Below are positions 1 through 10,221 of a stretch of DNA of 52,075 nt, piece by piece. Each line of letters starts with the position of its first letter. Within the stretch, counting starts at the first letter, position 1. The position numbers and the translations under genes were made by a program. The stretch covers positions 1-52,075 of the forward strand of contig SVQR01000004.1 in assembly GCA_015065225.1 (NCBI GenBank), in the 5' to 3' direction. The notes under the pieces were generated by a model that worked only from the letters and a program-made list of their open reading frames with translations, was not told where the DNA came from and did not search any database. This stretch comes from Oscillospiraceae bacterium. GTDB taxonomy: Bacteria > Bacillota > Clostridia > Oscillospirales > CAG-382.

Positions 1-3000
1 TGTTCTCCACTGTTCCGTCTGTAGACCAACCAAGGAAGTGATAGGAAGCGTTGTCCGGATATGCAAAGATATCGTTTGTTCCCTTTGTTTCACGACCAAC
101 GTCGGACCAGATCGGGAATACATCTGCTGTTGCACCGATGTCAACAGTCTTTGTTACCCATGCGTCTGCTGCTTCCGCGTCTGCGTAGAACTTAAGTGTA
201 GCTGTTGTGGGAGCATTCTTTTCCCATGTAGCCGTAAGAGTTACATCATTTGCGGGCATTGTTGCGGGAACTGTGGGATCCCAAGCCTTGAATGTGTAGC
301 CGTCCTTTTCGGGAGTTGCGGGAGCAGTAAGTGCTGCTTCATAATAATATGTACCGGCTTCAACCGCCTCTGCCTCAGCATCAGCCTTTGTATAGAGCTT
401 GTACTGATTTCTGTCGTAGTAAACAGAGAGAGTAAGGAGACCGTCAGCTGTTACCGTACCGGAAAGAGTGCTTCCTGTCGAAATTGTGAAGCCTGTCTTT
501 GCTTCGGGCTCAATTGTTGCTGTTGTACCAACCTCAGCAGTCTTTGTCTCTGTAACAGCTTCGCCGTATGCACCGTCTGTACCCATTGTGTAGGTTTTGA
601 TGGTGTAGTCTGCTGTCTTGGGAGCTTCAACGTACTTGGAGAATGTGATCTCGTTAACAACGCCCTTTGTGAGCTTGTCGGGAGCAATTTCACCATTAAG
701 GTCTGCGAGCTTGTATGTATTGGTTACGTCGCCTGCCTTGATGGTTACCTGATCGTATGTTGTATCTACGTTTGCGTATGTGAACTTGTTAAGTGTAGCT
801 GTTGTGTAATCTTCGGATACTGTTGTGTCAGCCGCAACATCACCGCCTGTTACGTCAAGAACGTAAGCTTCGGCGTCTGTGTATTCAACCGCATCAACAC
901 CGTCGTTGAAGATAACAACTATCTGTGAGTTTTCGTTTTCGTCGTCAACAGGCTTTGTGATAGCACCGAGAGTACCGCCGTTGACTGTAACAACCATAAG
1001 CTGTTCTCTCTTTGTGGCTGTACCCTTTGAGGAGGAAGCCTTTGCGGTAGTCTTGATAGTACCTACATTACCGCCGTTGATGTTGATCTCACGAAGACCG
1101 GAGTAATTACCGATAGAGTTGCCGCCAACCTCGGATACAACATTGGTAATCTTTGCGTTATCATTAACATTAAGGATTATTGTACCGTATGTGTTGATTG
1201 TGTTGCTGTAACCCTGACCGCCGAGACGAACATCGGTAATCTCTGTGTTATTGTTAACATTAACAGTAACCTCACCCTTGAACGTAGCATCACCGCTGTA
1301 GATAGCGGGCTGAACGGAAGCGATCTTGCTGCCGTTAATGGTAATTGTGTTTACAAGGGGAGTCGGGATAGAACCGGAGGAGTTACCCTTTAAGTTATAA
1401 TAGAAGTTTGTAAGCTTTGTGGAAGTACCGCTACCGAGTACAAAGTTTGTGGGAGCAGCATCGTAGCCGCCGAACTTCATACCTTCGCCGATTGTAATGT
1501 TGTGACCTTCCGCCATGAGCTTTCCGTCATAGGTTGTCTGCTGATGGAATGTAAAGTTATCCATCTCAACCTCACCGATGAGGTATACGGGCATAAGTCT
1601 TGCATCAAGGAAATCGGCAACATCGTCTTCTGTATAACCGAGATACTTGATCTTTCTGCCTGCCGCACCGATGGAGATGGAGGGTCTTGTTGTTGTAGCA
1701 TCATCAGCTGTAATTGTAACAGTACCTACGAGGTATACTGTTTCAACAGCGGAATTATCAGCATCAAGAAGAGCTCTTACAGCCTTCATTGTCTTGAGAG
1801 GAGCTTCTGCTGTGTCACCCTTGTTAGCATCGTTACCGTTGTCGGAAACGTATACTGTTGTGATGGGTGCGGAATCTGCCTCAAAGAATTCAACTGTGTT
1901 TACGCCTGCCGCAAATTCGGAGAAAGGAATGATGCCATTTTCGAAATCTGCGAGATCAAATTCCTTTGTGCCGATCTTAACAGCGTTGTAGTAGTTAAAT
2001 TCAAGATCGTATGTAAAGCCGTTAATAGTTGCTGTATAGTCTTCCGCAACTGTTACGTCAGCGTGAACATCAGCACCGGATACGTTGAGAACGATCGCAC
2101 CGGGATCAACAACTGTAAATTCGGAACCGCTTGTCTCGAATACCGTAGCGTCTTCTACCTGTCCGTCAACAAAAGAACCGTTGTTGTAAATAACAACTCT
2201 TCTTGCGTCACCGTCAACAAGGTTTCTTGCGATCTTGCCTGTTACGGCACCGGGAGCATTGATCTCAATAACAGTAACATCCGCATTTACGTCTGTATCT
2301 CTGCTGCTTGTTGTCTTAATATTTTCAACCGTACCGCCATTAATGTTGATAAGGATCGCACCGTTATGCTTGTTAATGGGAGCAACAGTACCGCCGCCTG
2401 TTGATGTGAAGTCGATGGTAGTAATCTTTGCACTGTCATCAACATTAAGAGTATATGTACCGTTGAATATCTGGTTTGAACCACCATTACCGTGACCGCC
2501 GAATACTCTGTCTACTACGGCTGTACCGCCAATATTGTGAATAGCATTACCGGTATATGACTTGTCAGTAAAGGTAGTTGTTGCTATTCTCTGCCATGTA
2601 CCGCTGTTCACATTAAGAACAGAGCCATCGGCATCGGTGATATTGGAGCCGTAGTAACCCTGAGAGATAAAGTTGCTGTTGCCACTTGTTATAACATTGT
2701 CACCGATGGTAACGTTGTTACCGAGAAGCTGATAACCGCCGTCGTTGCTTGTTCTGGAAAGGATGATATTGTCAATAACAACATCGCCTGCAAACTTAAC
2801 GTGCTTGCTTCCTATAGCAATGGAATCTATTGTTCCGTTGTAGCCGTAAACATTAATTGTCTTGCCGGCAACACCCAAAGTAATGGTATCCGGAAGAGTG
2901 AATGCACCTACAACATAGAGGGTGTCTATGCCTTCACCTGCAAGAAGTGCATTTGCCTTTGCAAATGAACCAACCGCAGCCTTGGAATGACGTCCGCTGT

Positions 3001-3850
3001 TTGCATCGCTGCCGTTTGCGGAGATGTAAACTGCCTTTTCATCCTCAATCTCGCCGGAGAAGATAGCATAATATGTGGTATCAGCGTCCGGAACTTTTGA
3101 AAGAGCTGTAACAGCATCGCCCCTTGTTGCATCCGCATCTGCAGACCAACCCATGAAGAAGCCGTCTTCGACCTCGGGATCGGCTGTAGGAACTTCTGTT
3201 GTTACTGCGCCGTCAACAGAGAAGCTTGCAGCACCCTTGGGCGCAGTAACCGTACCGAAGTCATAGTTCAAAGCACTGTACTCGTCATTGAAGTAACCGA
3301 ATACAGCAACATCGAGATACTTGTCGCCTGTGAAATCGGCAACCTGGGATGCGCCGAGGAGCTTGATGTGATTCTGATTGAAAGACTCAAGCTTATCATT
3401 TTCAATCTTAATTACAACACGTTCCCAATTTCCGTCAGCCTTGGTAGCTGATGCTGCAGAGAAAGTACCTCCGCTGTTACTGGTGCTGCCTGTAAGTTTC
3501 GCACCGTAAACATTCAGATTGGGAGTAGCCGAATAGTTTGTACGAATATCGGCCGCAAAATAGATTAAGCCGTTTGTAACCGGAACAGTACCAAGACCAT
3601 AAGCGTCATAGTGCTTGTTGCCGCCCGGAATATCTGTATGATGATAGAATATTACATCCTCTACAGCATCATACATTCTTGTTTTTGTCAGACCACCCAT
3701 AACACGGAAAGAACCATGTTGAGCCTTTGCGGTATAATACGCAACGGGCCCTGTGACAGTCTGCGTTTCTTGTGCATTTGCAGTAAAGCTGAAGCAAGAT
3801 ACAACCATCAATGCTGTCAGCAATGCCGCAAACAATCGCTTGATTTTCAT
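1..3850 (-). CDS. Large secreted adhesin-like surface protein, C-terminus cut off by the window edge
   Basis: An open frame with no stop runs from ATG at 3850 to the left edge, about 1283 codons. It begins with a signal peptide (MKIKRLFAALLTALMVVSC..., cleavage near ANA-QE at about residue 26) and a good AGGAG site at 3858-3862. The mature part is rich in Thr, Val, Asn, Asp and Gly. Repeated stretches with 'NVNGGT', 'ITNV' and 'INGG' motifs look like a pectate-lyase or autotransporter-like beta-helix. Two similar modules each contain a YVS(A)NGxDANxG motif followed by parallel-beta repeats. Near the cut end is an InlB-type repeat (PEKDGYTFKAWDP...TLTATWEKN). The likely role is an extracellular adhesin or matrix protein. 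Any cell-wall anchor would lie beyond the window. The strange Cys-rich plus-strand reading frames here are antisense shadows. Confidence 0.8.
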   Translation of the reverse strand, partial: MKIKRLFAALLTALMVVSCFSFTANAQETQTVTGPVAYYTAKAQHGSFRVMGGLTKTRMYDAVEDVIFYHHTDIPGGNKHYDAYGLGTVPVTNGLIYFAADIRTNYSATPNLNVYGAKLTGSTSNSGGTFSAASATKADGNWERVVIKIENDKLESFNQNHIKLLGASQVADFTGDKYLDVAVFGYFNDEYSALNYDFGTVTAPKGAASFSVDGAVTTEVPTADPEVEDGFFMGWSADADATRGDAVTALSKVPDADTTYYAIFSGEIEDEKAVYISANGSDANSGRHSKAAVGSFAKANALLAGEGIDTLYVVGAFTLPDTITLGVAGKTINVYGYNGTIDSIAIGSKHVKFAGDVVIDNIILSRTSNDGGYQLLGNNVTIGDNVITSGNSNFISQGYYGSNITDADGSVLNVNSGTWQRIATTTFTDKSYTGNAIHNIGGTAVVDRVFGGHGNGGSNQIFNGTYTLNVDDSAKITTIDFTSTGGGTVAPINKHNGAILININGGTVENIKTTSSRDTDVNADVTVIEINAPGAVTGKIARNLVDGDARRVVIYNNGSFVDGQVEDATVFETSGSEFTVVDPGAIVLNVSGADVHADVTVAEDYTATINGFTYDLEFNYYNAVKIGTKEFDLADFENGIIPFSEFAAGVNTVEFFEADSAPITTVYVSDNGNDANKGDTAEAPLKTMKAVRALLDADNSAVETVYLVGTVTITADDATTTRPSISIGAAGRKIKYLGYTEDDVADFLDARLMPVYLIGEVEMDNFTFHQQTTYDGKLMAEGHNITIGEGMKFGGYDAAPTNFVLGSGTSTKLTNFYYNLKGNSSGSIPTPLVNTITINGSKIASVQPAIYSGDATFKGEVTVNVNNNTEITDVRLGGQGYSNTINTYGTIILNVNDNAKITNVVSEVGGNSIGNYSGLREININGGNVGTIKTTAKASSSKGTATKREQLMVVTVNGGTLGAITKPVDDENENSQIVVIFNDGVDAVEYTDAEAYVLDVTGGDVAADTTVSEDYTTATLNKFTYANVDTTYDQVTIKAGDVTNTYKLADLNGEIAPDKLTKGVVNEITFSKYVEAPKTADYTIKTYTMGTDGAYGEAVTETKTAEVGTTATIEPEAKTGFTISTGSTLSGTVTADGLLTLSVYYDRNQYKLYTKADAEAEAVEAGTYYYEAALTAPATPEKDGYTFKAWDPTVPATMPANDVTLTATWEKNAPTTATLKFYADAEAADAWVTKTVDIGATADVFPIWSDVGRETKGTNDIFAYPDNASYHFLGWSTDGTVEN

Positions 3851-3918
3851 AAGCAATTCTCCTTTGAAAAAATTTTTTTGGGGTTTTCGCTCTTAGGGAT
3901 ACTCATCCCATTGTGGAT

Positions 3919-3947
3919 AGTATAATACATTTTATAAATTTTGTCAA
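3919..3947 (-). promoter_or_regulatory. Consensus promoter of the adhesin-like gene
   Basis: On the minus strand TTGACA (3947-3942), a 17-nt spacer and TATACT (3924-3919) lie about 70 nt upstream of the ATG at 3850. This is a near-perfect sigma-A promoter. The rest of 3951-4127 is AT-rich and must hold the promoter of the divergent catalase gene, for which no equally clear boxes are seen. Confidence 0.75.
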
Positions 3948-4127
3948 GAGAATTCTTACAAATTAAATCAAAAATTCTCCGATTGATTAATAAAAAATAT
4001 ATAAAAATATACTGTATATCGCAAATACATCGGAATATATTTCTCCAACCCGGAAACCCAATGCATAAAAAGTCAAAAACAGCACATCCTTATCACATAG
4101 AAACAAATTAAGAAAGGAAACAAAATA

Positions 4128-4790
4128 ATGTTCAAACATGAGAAACAACTATTCCACCCCGTAGGCATCGAAAAACCCAATCCCCAATACGCAGTACTCC
4201 TCCAGGAACAGCTCGGCGGCGGCAACGGCGAACTGAAAGCCGCAATGCAGTATATGGCACAGAGCTTCCGTATAAAAGATCCCGATATCAAAGACCTTTT
4301 CCTGGATATCGCCGCAGAAGAACTCGGACACCTCGAAATGATATCTCAGACAATAAACCTCCTCAACGGTCACGATGTCGATGCATCCTCAGTCCCCTAC
4401 GGCGAGATACAATCCCATGTCCAGACAGGTCTCTCCCCCACACTCACAAACTCCTCCGGCTATTCCTGGACAAGCGACTACGTCACGGTAACAGGCGACC
4501 TCTGTGCAGACCTTCTCAGTAACATCGCCTCCGAGCAAAGAGCTAAAGTCGTCTACGAATACCTCTATCGCCAGATAGAAGACAAGCGTGTCCGCGAAAC
4601 CATAGACTTCCTTCTCAACCGAGAAGAAGCCCATAACCAGATGTTCCGCGATGCCTTCAATAAAGTCCAGAAAAGCGGCTCAAACCAAGACTTCGGCACA
4701 ACCAAAGCCGCAAAGATGTACTTCTCCATGTCAGAGCCCGGCACCAACGCCTTCGCCACAGGCGAAACAAAAGCTCCCTCCTTCACCTGA
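4128..4790 (+). CDS. Manganese catalase family protein (CotJC-like)
   Basis: Non-haem manganese catalases use a di-manganese site in a ferritin-like four-helix bundle to break down hydrogen peroxide. The metal ligands are recognisable: Glu35 in the first helix, E65-x-x-H68 (in EELGH), Glu136 in the third helix (ASEQR) and E166-x-x-H169 (in EEAH). At 220 aa it is longer than the spore-coat CotJC type (about 190) and shorter than full-length Mn catalases (about 270-300). The N-terminal PQYA.LLQEQLGG stretch is typical of the family. AAAGGAAA precedes the start. It stands alone, convergent with a solute-binding lipoprotein across a shared terminator. The likely role is peroxide defence in an anaerobe, but a spore-coat role cannot be excluded. 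Confidence 0.88.
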   Translation: MFKHEKQLFHPVGIEKPNPQYAVLLQEQLGGGNGELKAAMQYMAQSFRIKDPDIKDLFLDIAAEELGHLEMISQTINLLNGHDVDASSVPYGEIQSHVQTGLSPTLTNSSGYSWTSDYVTVTGDLCADLLSNIASEQRAKVVYEYLYRQIEDKRVRETIDFLLNREEAHNQMFRDAFNKVQKSGSNQDFGTTKAAKMYFSMSEPGTNAFATGETKAPSFT

Positions 4791-4805
4791 ATAAGCATAA
4801 CAAAA

Positions 4806-4855
4806 GCCCCAACGGACATATGTCTGTCGGGGCATCCTGTTTTATTGGTTTTTTA
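4806..4855. terminator. Terminator between convergent genes
   Basis: GCCCC and GGGGC arms at 4806-4833 form a 13-bp stem with one mismatch, followed on the plus strand by a T-rich tract. It ends the catalase transcript and probably also serves the convergent lipoprotein gene. Confidence 0.7.
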
Positions 4856-4884
4856 CAGCAAGATCATCTCTTACCGCAGTATTC

Positions 4885-6321
4885 TTACTGATATGTCTCA
4901 ATAAGAGTTGCAATCTTTTCTTCCCATGTATCCTGGTTGGAAGCAATGTAGGAAGCAAGAGTGTTTCCGCTCTTTGCGGTAACGATGTTGGAACCGTTGA
5001 AGCCGATAACCTGGTCAAGGAATCTTGCGGAATTTCTGATGATCGGGATCATTTCCTCGGACTCGGCATCACGAGTGGACTTGATTGTAAGGATTATATC
5101 GAAATATGTCGGAAGAACGAGCTGATTTCCGTAGTAAGCAAGTGTCTCAAGTACAGCACCTGTCTTGTCGAGATCCTGGTTTGTAACGGGGATGTATGTA
5201 AGACAAGAGATGTTCGCTGTTCTGGAGTAGTAATCCTCCTGATCCTCGTCGAGCTTCGGATAAGGAACGAAACCTACATCAATGTTCTCAAGGCTTCTTG
5301 TTCCGGGAACGGAGCTAATGAAAGAGTCGTTGAAGAGAAGTCTGCCTTCGTTGAACATCTTGTCATCAATACCGAACGTCTTGCCTTCAAAGAAAGCACC
5401 TTCATTGTCAAATACCTCGATCATCTTGTCAACAACCGTATATGTAAGCTCGTTGTCAATGTTAAGTACGGGAAGATTTTCTTCATCCTTTATAAGGCAT
5501 TCGCCGCCGTAGCCGGCAAACAGAGCCTGAAGCTGTTCATACTGCCAGCCGCCGAAGCCGTATCTGTCGTTGTCATAATCCAGCTTACCGTCACCGTTGA
5601 GGTCCTTTGTAGCCTTCTTAATGTATTCTACAAACATATCATGTGTCCATGTGCCGTCAAATACAGCCTGATAAGGATATTCAAGCTCAAGCTCGTCACA
5701 CATAGTCTTGTTGAATATAAGACATTCCGTGTTGGAGAAGGAAGCAAGATTGTAGTCACCTGTCATGCAGTATATCTTATTACCGAAGCAGATGTCTCTC
5801 TGAACATTTGCATACCACCAGGGGTTTTCGAGCTTAACGTGAGGGATCTCGTTCCAGTCAATAAACATACCCTCTTCAATAAGAGTAGGCATACCGGAAT
5901 GCTGTACATTGATATAAGCATCATATGTATCATCACCGGACTGGATAAGAGTTCTTACCTGAGCAGTTTCCTGACCCTGGCTCGCACCGTCTGTAGGTCT
6001 TGTAGAGCCTACAAAGTTAAGCTCAACACCTGTGTGCTGTTCGGTAAGAGCGTTTCTCTGATAAATGGAGTCGTTAAGATCGTCGCCCGTCTCTTCTTCG
6101 CGGATGTAGTTGTTGTTTACGGAAGAATGTGCAATGTAAACGCTGAAAGTCTTACCCTCTGCGATTCCCGCAGGAACCTCAAGTACCGGACCTTCGTTTT
6201 CGGGGATGTCAACATTGACCTCTCCGCCCTTTTTCTCTTCTTCCTTCTTACAGGACACAAGACCTGAAGCAAGCATAAGTCCCGAAAGCAGAAGTGCAAG
6301 AATTCTTACAGACTTTTTCAT
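4885..6321 (-). CDS. Extracellular solute-binding lipoprotein (ABC sugar-binding type)
   Basis: The 478-aa protein starts with a lipoprotein signal ending in the lipobox LVSC (Cys24), followed by a Lys/Glu-rich linker. The body resembles family 1 solute-binding proteins of carbohydrate ABC transporters. Visible features are 'TYDAYINVQHSGMPTLIEEGMFIDW', a two-lobe length, 'PWWY', and a DLNGDGKLDYDNDRYGF calcium-loop-like stretch at residues 240-255, common in these proteins. It should sit on the outer membrane face and capture an oligosaccharide. No permease or ATPase gene is nearby, so it is an orphan; the divergent AraC regulator may control it. The ligand cannot be predicted. Confidence 0.8.
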   Translation of the reverse strand: MKKSVRILALLLSGLMLASGLVSCKKEEEKKGGEVNVDIPENEGPVLEVPAGIAEGKTFSVYIAHSSVNNNYIREEETGDDLNDSIYQRNALTEQHTGVELNFVGSTRPTDGASQGQETAQVRTLIQSGDDTYDAYINVQHSGMPTLIEEGMFIDWNEIPHVKLENPWWYANVQRDICFGNKIYCMTGDYNLASFSNTECLIFNKTMCDELELEYPYQAVFDGTWTHDMFVEYIKKATKDLNGDGKLDYDNDRYGFGGWQYEQLQALFAGYGGECLIKDEENLPVLNIDNELTYTVVDKMIEVFDNEGAFFEGKTFGIDDKMFNEGRLLFNDSFISSVPGTRSLENIDVGFVPYPKLDEDQEDYYSRTANISCLTYIPVTNQDLDKTGAVLETLAYYGNQLVLPTYFDIILTIKSTRDAESEEMIPIIRNSARFLDQVIGFNGSNIVTAKSGNTLASYIASNQDTWEEKIATLIETYQ

Positions 6322-6362
6322 GATAAAATACCATTCCTTTCAAAATATAATCTGTCATTACT

Positions 6363-6391
6363 ATTCTAATCATTTATCCGAACATTTGCAA
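6363..6391 (-). promoter_or_regulatory. Promoter of the solute-binding lipoprotein
   Basis: Minus strand TTGCAA (6391-6386), 17-nt spacer, TAGAAT (6368-6363), about 40 nt upstream of the start codon at 6321. The boxes are imperfect but correctly spaced. Confidence 0.5.
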
Positions 6392-6764
6392 CCCCAAAAT
6401 AGCAATAATTCATTTCCAAACAGTAAATTTTATACACATTTCACCGTAATTGTACGGCAAAACTCATTTTTATTCAAAACAGCTTATCCACGAAAGTATA
6501 TTTCAGCACACCCCTGCCGTCAAAGGATATCTCCCCCCAAAAAAACGTCAATCTCCCACCAAATAAATAATGGACTTTTTTAAACATAAAAATAGATATT
6601 TTTAATACATATATCACCCAAGAAACAGCATCATAAAGAGCGACTGAATCCGCTGAATATCCGACTTTTTCCGACCTTTTTCCCAACAAAAACAACCAAT
6701 ATTTCATCAAATGATTTTTATAGATAAATTTTTTAAAAAAGTGCATATTTTTTGCGTTTTCCTC

Positions 6765-6793
6765 TTGACAAATTCCGTATAAAGGTGTATAAT
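6765..6793 (+). promoter_or_regulatory. Perfect sigma-A promoter of the AraC gene
   Basis: TTGACA (6765-6770), exactly 17 nt, TATAAT (6788-6793). Transcription would begin near 6800, so a start codon at 6752 in the same frame is not usable; the ATG at 6821, preceded by AAAGGAG, is. Confidence 0.85.
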
Positions 6794-6820
6794 ACAGAAA
6801 AAGCCGAAAGGAGCAAGTAT

Positions 6821-7684
6821 ATGAACAAACTGCGCCTTCCCGAAACATACAAAACAACCTCAAAAGATACATATCTCACCGTCACCGATTGCGGAATATC
6901 CGGCGGTGAAATGGCATCGCCGAAAGCACCTGCAAGAATAATAGAAAGAAGATCACCAAGTCCCGAATACAGCATAGTCTTTGCGGAAAAAGGCAGCATC
7001 TCCGCCATCATCGGTGAAACCGAGATCTCCGTTCCCAACGGAAGCATAATCCTCTTTTTCCCCGGCACACCGCGCATAATCATCACCGATTCCTCCGACA
7101 GTCTCTACCGCTATATAGACTTCAAAGGCTACGCCATCCCCGAGATACTTGAACGCTGCGGCATCTCGGACAGCGGTATATATGCAATATCCGACTCAAG
7201 GATAGCTACAGACGCCCTGTCAAGAATGATGTTTGCCAAGAACAGAAACGGCTCACAGGTGCGGATCAACGCCCTGTTCCTCACTCTCCTCTCGGAAGTA
7301 ACCGCATCCGAACAGAAAAAAGAGACTGCAACGATCCACTTCCTGTCCGGTCTTGAAAGAATAAGAACAGCCGTAACCCTCATGGATGCCGAATATAAAA
7401 ACGCCCGCCGCATCTCCGAGTACGCGGGAATGTGCAGCATGAGCAACGCAAGATTCACCACCGTATTCGAAAAAGCAACGGGCAAGACACCAAAAAAATA
7501 TATAGAAGACAAGAAAATAGACAAAGCCTGTGAGCTCCTCATGCATACCGCCATGACAATATCCGGCGCCGCAAAAAGTTCCGGATTTGAAGATTCCCTC
7601 TATTTCAGCCGCGTATTCAAAAAACGCCTCGGCATGACCCCATCCGAATTCCGCAACCTCCCCACCGAAGACATCGGAACATAA
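6821..7684 (+). CDS. AraC/XylS family transcriptional regulator
   Basis: A 287-aa protein with an N-terminal cupin-like sensing half ('EYSIVFAEKGSISAIIGE', '.VPNGSIILFFPG') and a C-terminal pair of helix-turn-helix motifs over roughly the last 100 residues. The second HTH carries the AraC signature GFEDSLYFSRVFKKRLGMTPSEFR. The start at 6821 is chosen because it has AAAGGAG upstream and the strong promoter lies between it and the longer in-frame start. AraC proteins of this layout usually control carbohydrate uptake or breakdown, so the divergent sugar-binding lipoprotein is the best candidate target, by inference from position only. Confidence 0.88.
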   Translation: MNKLRLPETYKTTSKDTYLTVTDCGISGGEMASPKAPARIIERRSPSPEYSIVFAEKGSISAIIGETEISVPNGSIILFFPGTPRIIITDSSDSLYRYIDFKGYAIPEILERCGISDSGIYAISDSRIATDALSRMMFAKNRNGSQVRINALFLTLLSEVTASEQKKETATIHFLSGLERIRTAVTLMDAEYKNARRISEYAGMCSMSNARFTTVFEKATGKTPKKYIEDKKIDKACELLMHTAMTISGAAKSSGFEDSLYFSRVFKKRLGMTPSEFRNLPTEDIGT

Positions 7685-8206
7685 GCATCACATCACAAAT
7701 GCACAACGGATACACAACAACATCACCATCAAAGCACCATAAGTAAACCAAATCTTCATACCAAAACAAGGGAACATCCTCCGGAACAAAATGTAGGGAT
7801 GACATAAAGATTTCCGCCGGATCACAAATAATCGCTTTTCATCCTTCACCCAAGCCGACACCGTCACTGCAGACTCGCAGCTGGCGGTGTTTTGGCGTTT
7901 GCCCACTTCGTAGGAATGCGGAATTATCGAAACGCACTTCACCCTCCGACCTTGGTCTTATTTGCAAGCATCATCTTCCCGCAACAAAAAGCAGGATGGG
8001 GTCATACCGACCTCATCCTGTAATTATTTCATATAAACCTGAACCTTCAGCAAGATCACAATATCATCATAAACCGTCACATCATTCCGAGGATATACTA
8101 TATCCGCGTCTTTAGAGAAATCACATGATCAATGAAGGTTGCAAAGTAACAACAATTCCGAATTCAATAAAATGGGTGGTGTCTTCACCAAATCATTCCG
8201 CATTCA
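7685..8206. other. 522-base intergenic region between araC-type gene and uvrB
   Basis: The genes on both sides end here. A hairpin with ACACCG/CGGTGT and CTGC/GCAG arms at 7858-7890, followed by TTTTGG, may end the AraC transcript. A second hairpin at 7992-8020 faces uvrB. An 84-codon minus-strand frame (7688-7942) has no ribosome site and composition unlike a real gene, so it is not called. The rest shows nothing recognised. Confidence 0.4.
7985..8020 (-). terminator. Probable uvrB terminator
   Basis: CAGGATGAGGTC/GACCCCATCCTG arms (7992-8020) form a 12-bp stem with one wobble pair, followed on the minus strand by CTTTTTG. It lies about 190 nt beyond the uvrB stop. Confidence 0.5.
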
Positions 8207-10177
8207 TTACTCATTCTCAATCCTGATAATAAGATCCCTGAAATAAGCCGCCCTCTCAAACTCAAGCCGCCTCGAGCACTCCAGCATCTCGTTTTTGAGC
8301 CTTGCGATCTCCACTTCCTTCTCCTTTTTGGAAAGCTTCTTCTTCGCACCGCCCTTTCCCTTGCCTTTGCCGCCATCCTTTGCGGCAATTTCGATTATAT
8401 CATAAACATCCTTCTTGATAGTCTTCGGCACAATACCGTTCTCATCATTGAACTTCTTCTGCTTCGCACGTCTTCTCTCTGTCTCGTTTATCGCCTTGCG
8501 CATGGATTCCGTAATGCTGTCCGCATACATAATGACCTTGCCCTCGGCGTTTCTCGCAGCTCTGCCGATAGTCTGTATAAGAGACGTCTCACTTCGCAGG
8601 AAGCCTTCCTTGTCCGCATCCAGCACCGCCACAAGCGATACTTCGGGCAGATCAAGTCCCTCTCTTAAAAGATTGATACCTATAAGCACATCAAAAACGC
8701 CAAGCCTCAGATCTCTTATCAGTTCCATTCTCTCAATGGTATCAACACCGAAATGCATATACCTGCACTTAATGTCCATCCCCTCAAGATATTCCGTAAG
8801 ATTCTCCGCCATCACCTTTGTAAGAGTAGTCACAAGAACTCTCTCCTTCTTTTCCACCCTCGCATTGATCTCACCGATAAGATCATCTATCTGCCCCTCA
8901 ATGGGACGCACCTCAACAACCGGATCAAGAAGTCCCGTAGGCCTGATTATCTGCTCGGCAACCCTCGAAGCTCTCTCCCTCTCATATGCCGCAGGCGTAG
9001 CACTTACATATATAATCTGATTTATCTTTTTTTCATACTCATCAAACCGCAAAGGTCTGTTGTCAAAAGCCGAAGGAAGCCTGAAGCCGTAATCCACAAG
9101 ATTCGTCTTTCTCGCCCTGTCACCGCCATGCATCGCCCGCACCTGAGGAAGAGTAACATGCGACTCATCCACAAACATCAGAAAATCATCGGGGAAATAA
9201 TCCAGAAGAGTATACGGCGTACTTCCGGGCTCACGACCGGACAAAACTCTCGAATAGTTCTCGATACCGGAGCAGTAACCTATCTCCTGAAGCATCTCAA
9301 GATCGTACTTGGTACGCTCCTCTATCCTCTGAGCCTCGATATACTTGTTGTTTGCCTTGAAATACTCAACCCGATCTTCCATCTCGCAGTATATCTCGCG
9401 AAGAGCCTTTTCCCTTGTCTCGTCACTGGTAACATAATGGCTCGCAGGATATATCCCCGCATAAGTCAGATGCTGTATGACCGCCCCCGTCGTCGGATTC
9501 ACCTCCGAAACGACATCTATCTCATCCCCGAAGAACTCTATCCTCAGTGCATTGGTATTTGAATTTGAGGGAAATACATCCACCGTATCGCCTCTGACTC
9601 TGAACTTGTTTCTTTCAAATCCGATATCATTTCTCTCATATTGATTCTTGACAAGCTTTTCAAGAAACTCCTCTCTCGTCATATTCATCCCCGGACGAAC
9701 GGAAATTACCATAGAGCCGTATTCCCTCGGATCACCGAGCGTGTATATACAGGAAACGCTGGCAACGATTATAACATCACGCCTCTCAAAAAGCGCACTT
9801 GTCGCCGAATGTCTCAGCTTATCTATCTCATCATTTATCGAGCTGTCCTTCTCAATATAAGTGTCCTTACCGGGAATGTACGCCTCAGGCTGATAATAAT
9901 CATAATAGGATACAAAATACTCCACCGCATTTTCCGGAAAGAACTCACGGAACTCCGTACAAAGCTGTGCCGCAAGAGTCTTGTTGTGAGCAAGTACAAG
10001 AGTCGGCTTGTTGACTCTCGCAATAATATTAGCCATAGTAAAGGTCTTGCCGGAGCCGGTAACGCCAAGAAGCAACTGTTCCTTCTCACCGTTCTCAATC
10101 CCCTTCACAAGCTCATCAATCGCTTCAGGCTGATCGCCCATGGGTTTGTAGTCCGATACTAATTTGAATCTATCCAT
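8207..10177 (-). CDS. uvrB: Excinuclease ABC subunit B
   Basis: UvrB is the helicase-like damage-verification subunit of nucleotide excision repair; it is loaded by UvrA and recruits UvrC. The 656-aa protein shows Walker A GVTGSGKT (38-45), the beta-hairpin [16 protein letters not shown] (Walker B), helicase motifs ending QTIGRAARN, and a C-terminal UVR domain ([22 protein letters not shown]) after a Lys/Gly-rich linker ([13 protein letters not shown]). The start at 10177 ([12 protein letters not shown]) is preferred to the longer frame to 10255 because UvrB proteins begin here, a GGAG precedes it, and the longer form would run into the upstream gene. No GAAC-N4-GTTC LexA box is visible in the 80 nt upstream. 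Confidence 0.97.
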   Translation of the reverse strand: MDRFKLVSDYKPMGDQPEAIDELVKGIENGEKEQLLLGVTGSGKTFTMANIIARVNKPTLVLAHNKTLAAQLCTEFREFFPENAVEYFVSYYDYYQPEAYIPGKDTYIEKDSSINDEIDKLRHSATSALFERRDVIIVASVSCIYTLGDPREYGSMVISVRPGMNMTREEFLEKLVKNQYERNDIGFERNKFRVRGDTVDVFPSNSNTNALRIEFFGDEIDVVSEVNPTTGAVIQHLTYAGIYPASHYVTSDETREKALREIYCEMEDRVEYFKANNKYIEAQRIEERTKYDLEMLQEIGYCSGIENYSRVLSGREPGSTPYTLLDYFPDDFLMFVDESHVTLPQVRAMHGGDRARKTNLVDYGFRLPSAFDNRPLRFDEYEKKINQIIYVSATPAAYERERASRVAEQIIRPTGLLDPVVEVRPIEGQIDDLIGEINARVEKKERVLVTTLTKVMAENLTEYLEGMDIKCRYMHFGVDTIERMELIRDLRLGVFDVLIGINLLREGLDLPEVSLVAVLDADKEGFLRSETSLIQTIGRAARNAEGKVIMYADSITESMRKAINETERRRAKQKKFNDENGIVPKTIKKDVYDIIEIAAKDGGKGKGKGGAKKKLSKKEKEVEIARLKNEMLECSRRLEFERAAYFRDLIIRIENE

Positions 10178-10221
10178 TTTAACTCCGAAATCATCATAAG
10201 ATTTATATTTACAGTATGCAC

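Larger units (their letters stand above)
6322..6820. other. 499-base AT-rich divergent intergenic region
   Basis: It separates the solute-binding lipoprotein from the AraC gene and holds one promoter facing each way. Between them (about 6400-6760) there are only A/T runs and no supported gene. A single DnaA-box-like TTATCCACG lies at 6484-6492, not clustered with others. Confidence 0.6.

Noticed and set aside
38..928. 296-aa Cys-rich plus-strand frame
   Set aside because: It is the antisense of the adhesin-like gene; no ribosome site and abnormal composition.
6484..6492. DnaA-box-like TTATCCACG
   Set aside because: Single site, no cluster, wrong place with respect to the skew change.
6752..6820. 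Upstream start of the AraC gene
   Set aside because: It lies before the TTGACA-N17-TATAAT promoter and lacks a ribosome site.
7688..7942. 84-aa minus-strand frame
   Set aside because: No ribosome site or promoter; it spans hairpins in an intergenic region.
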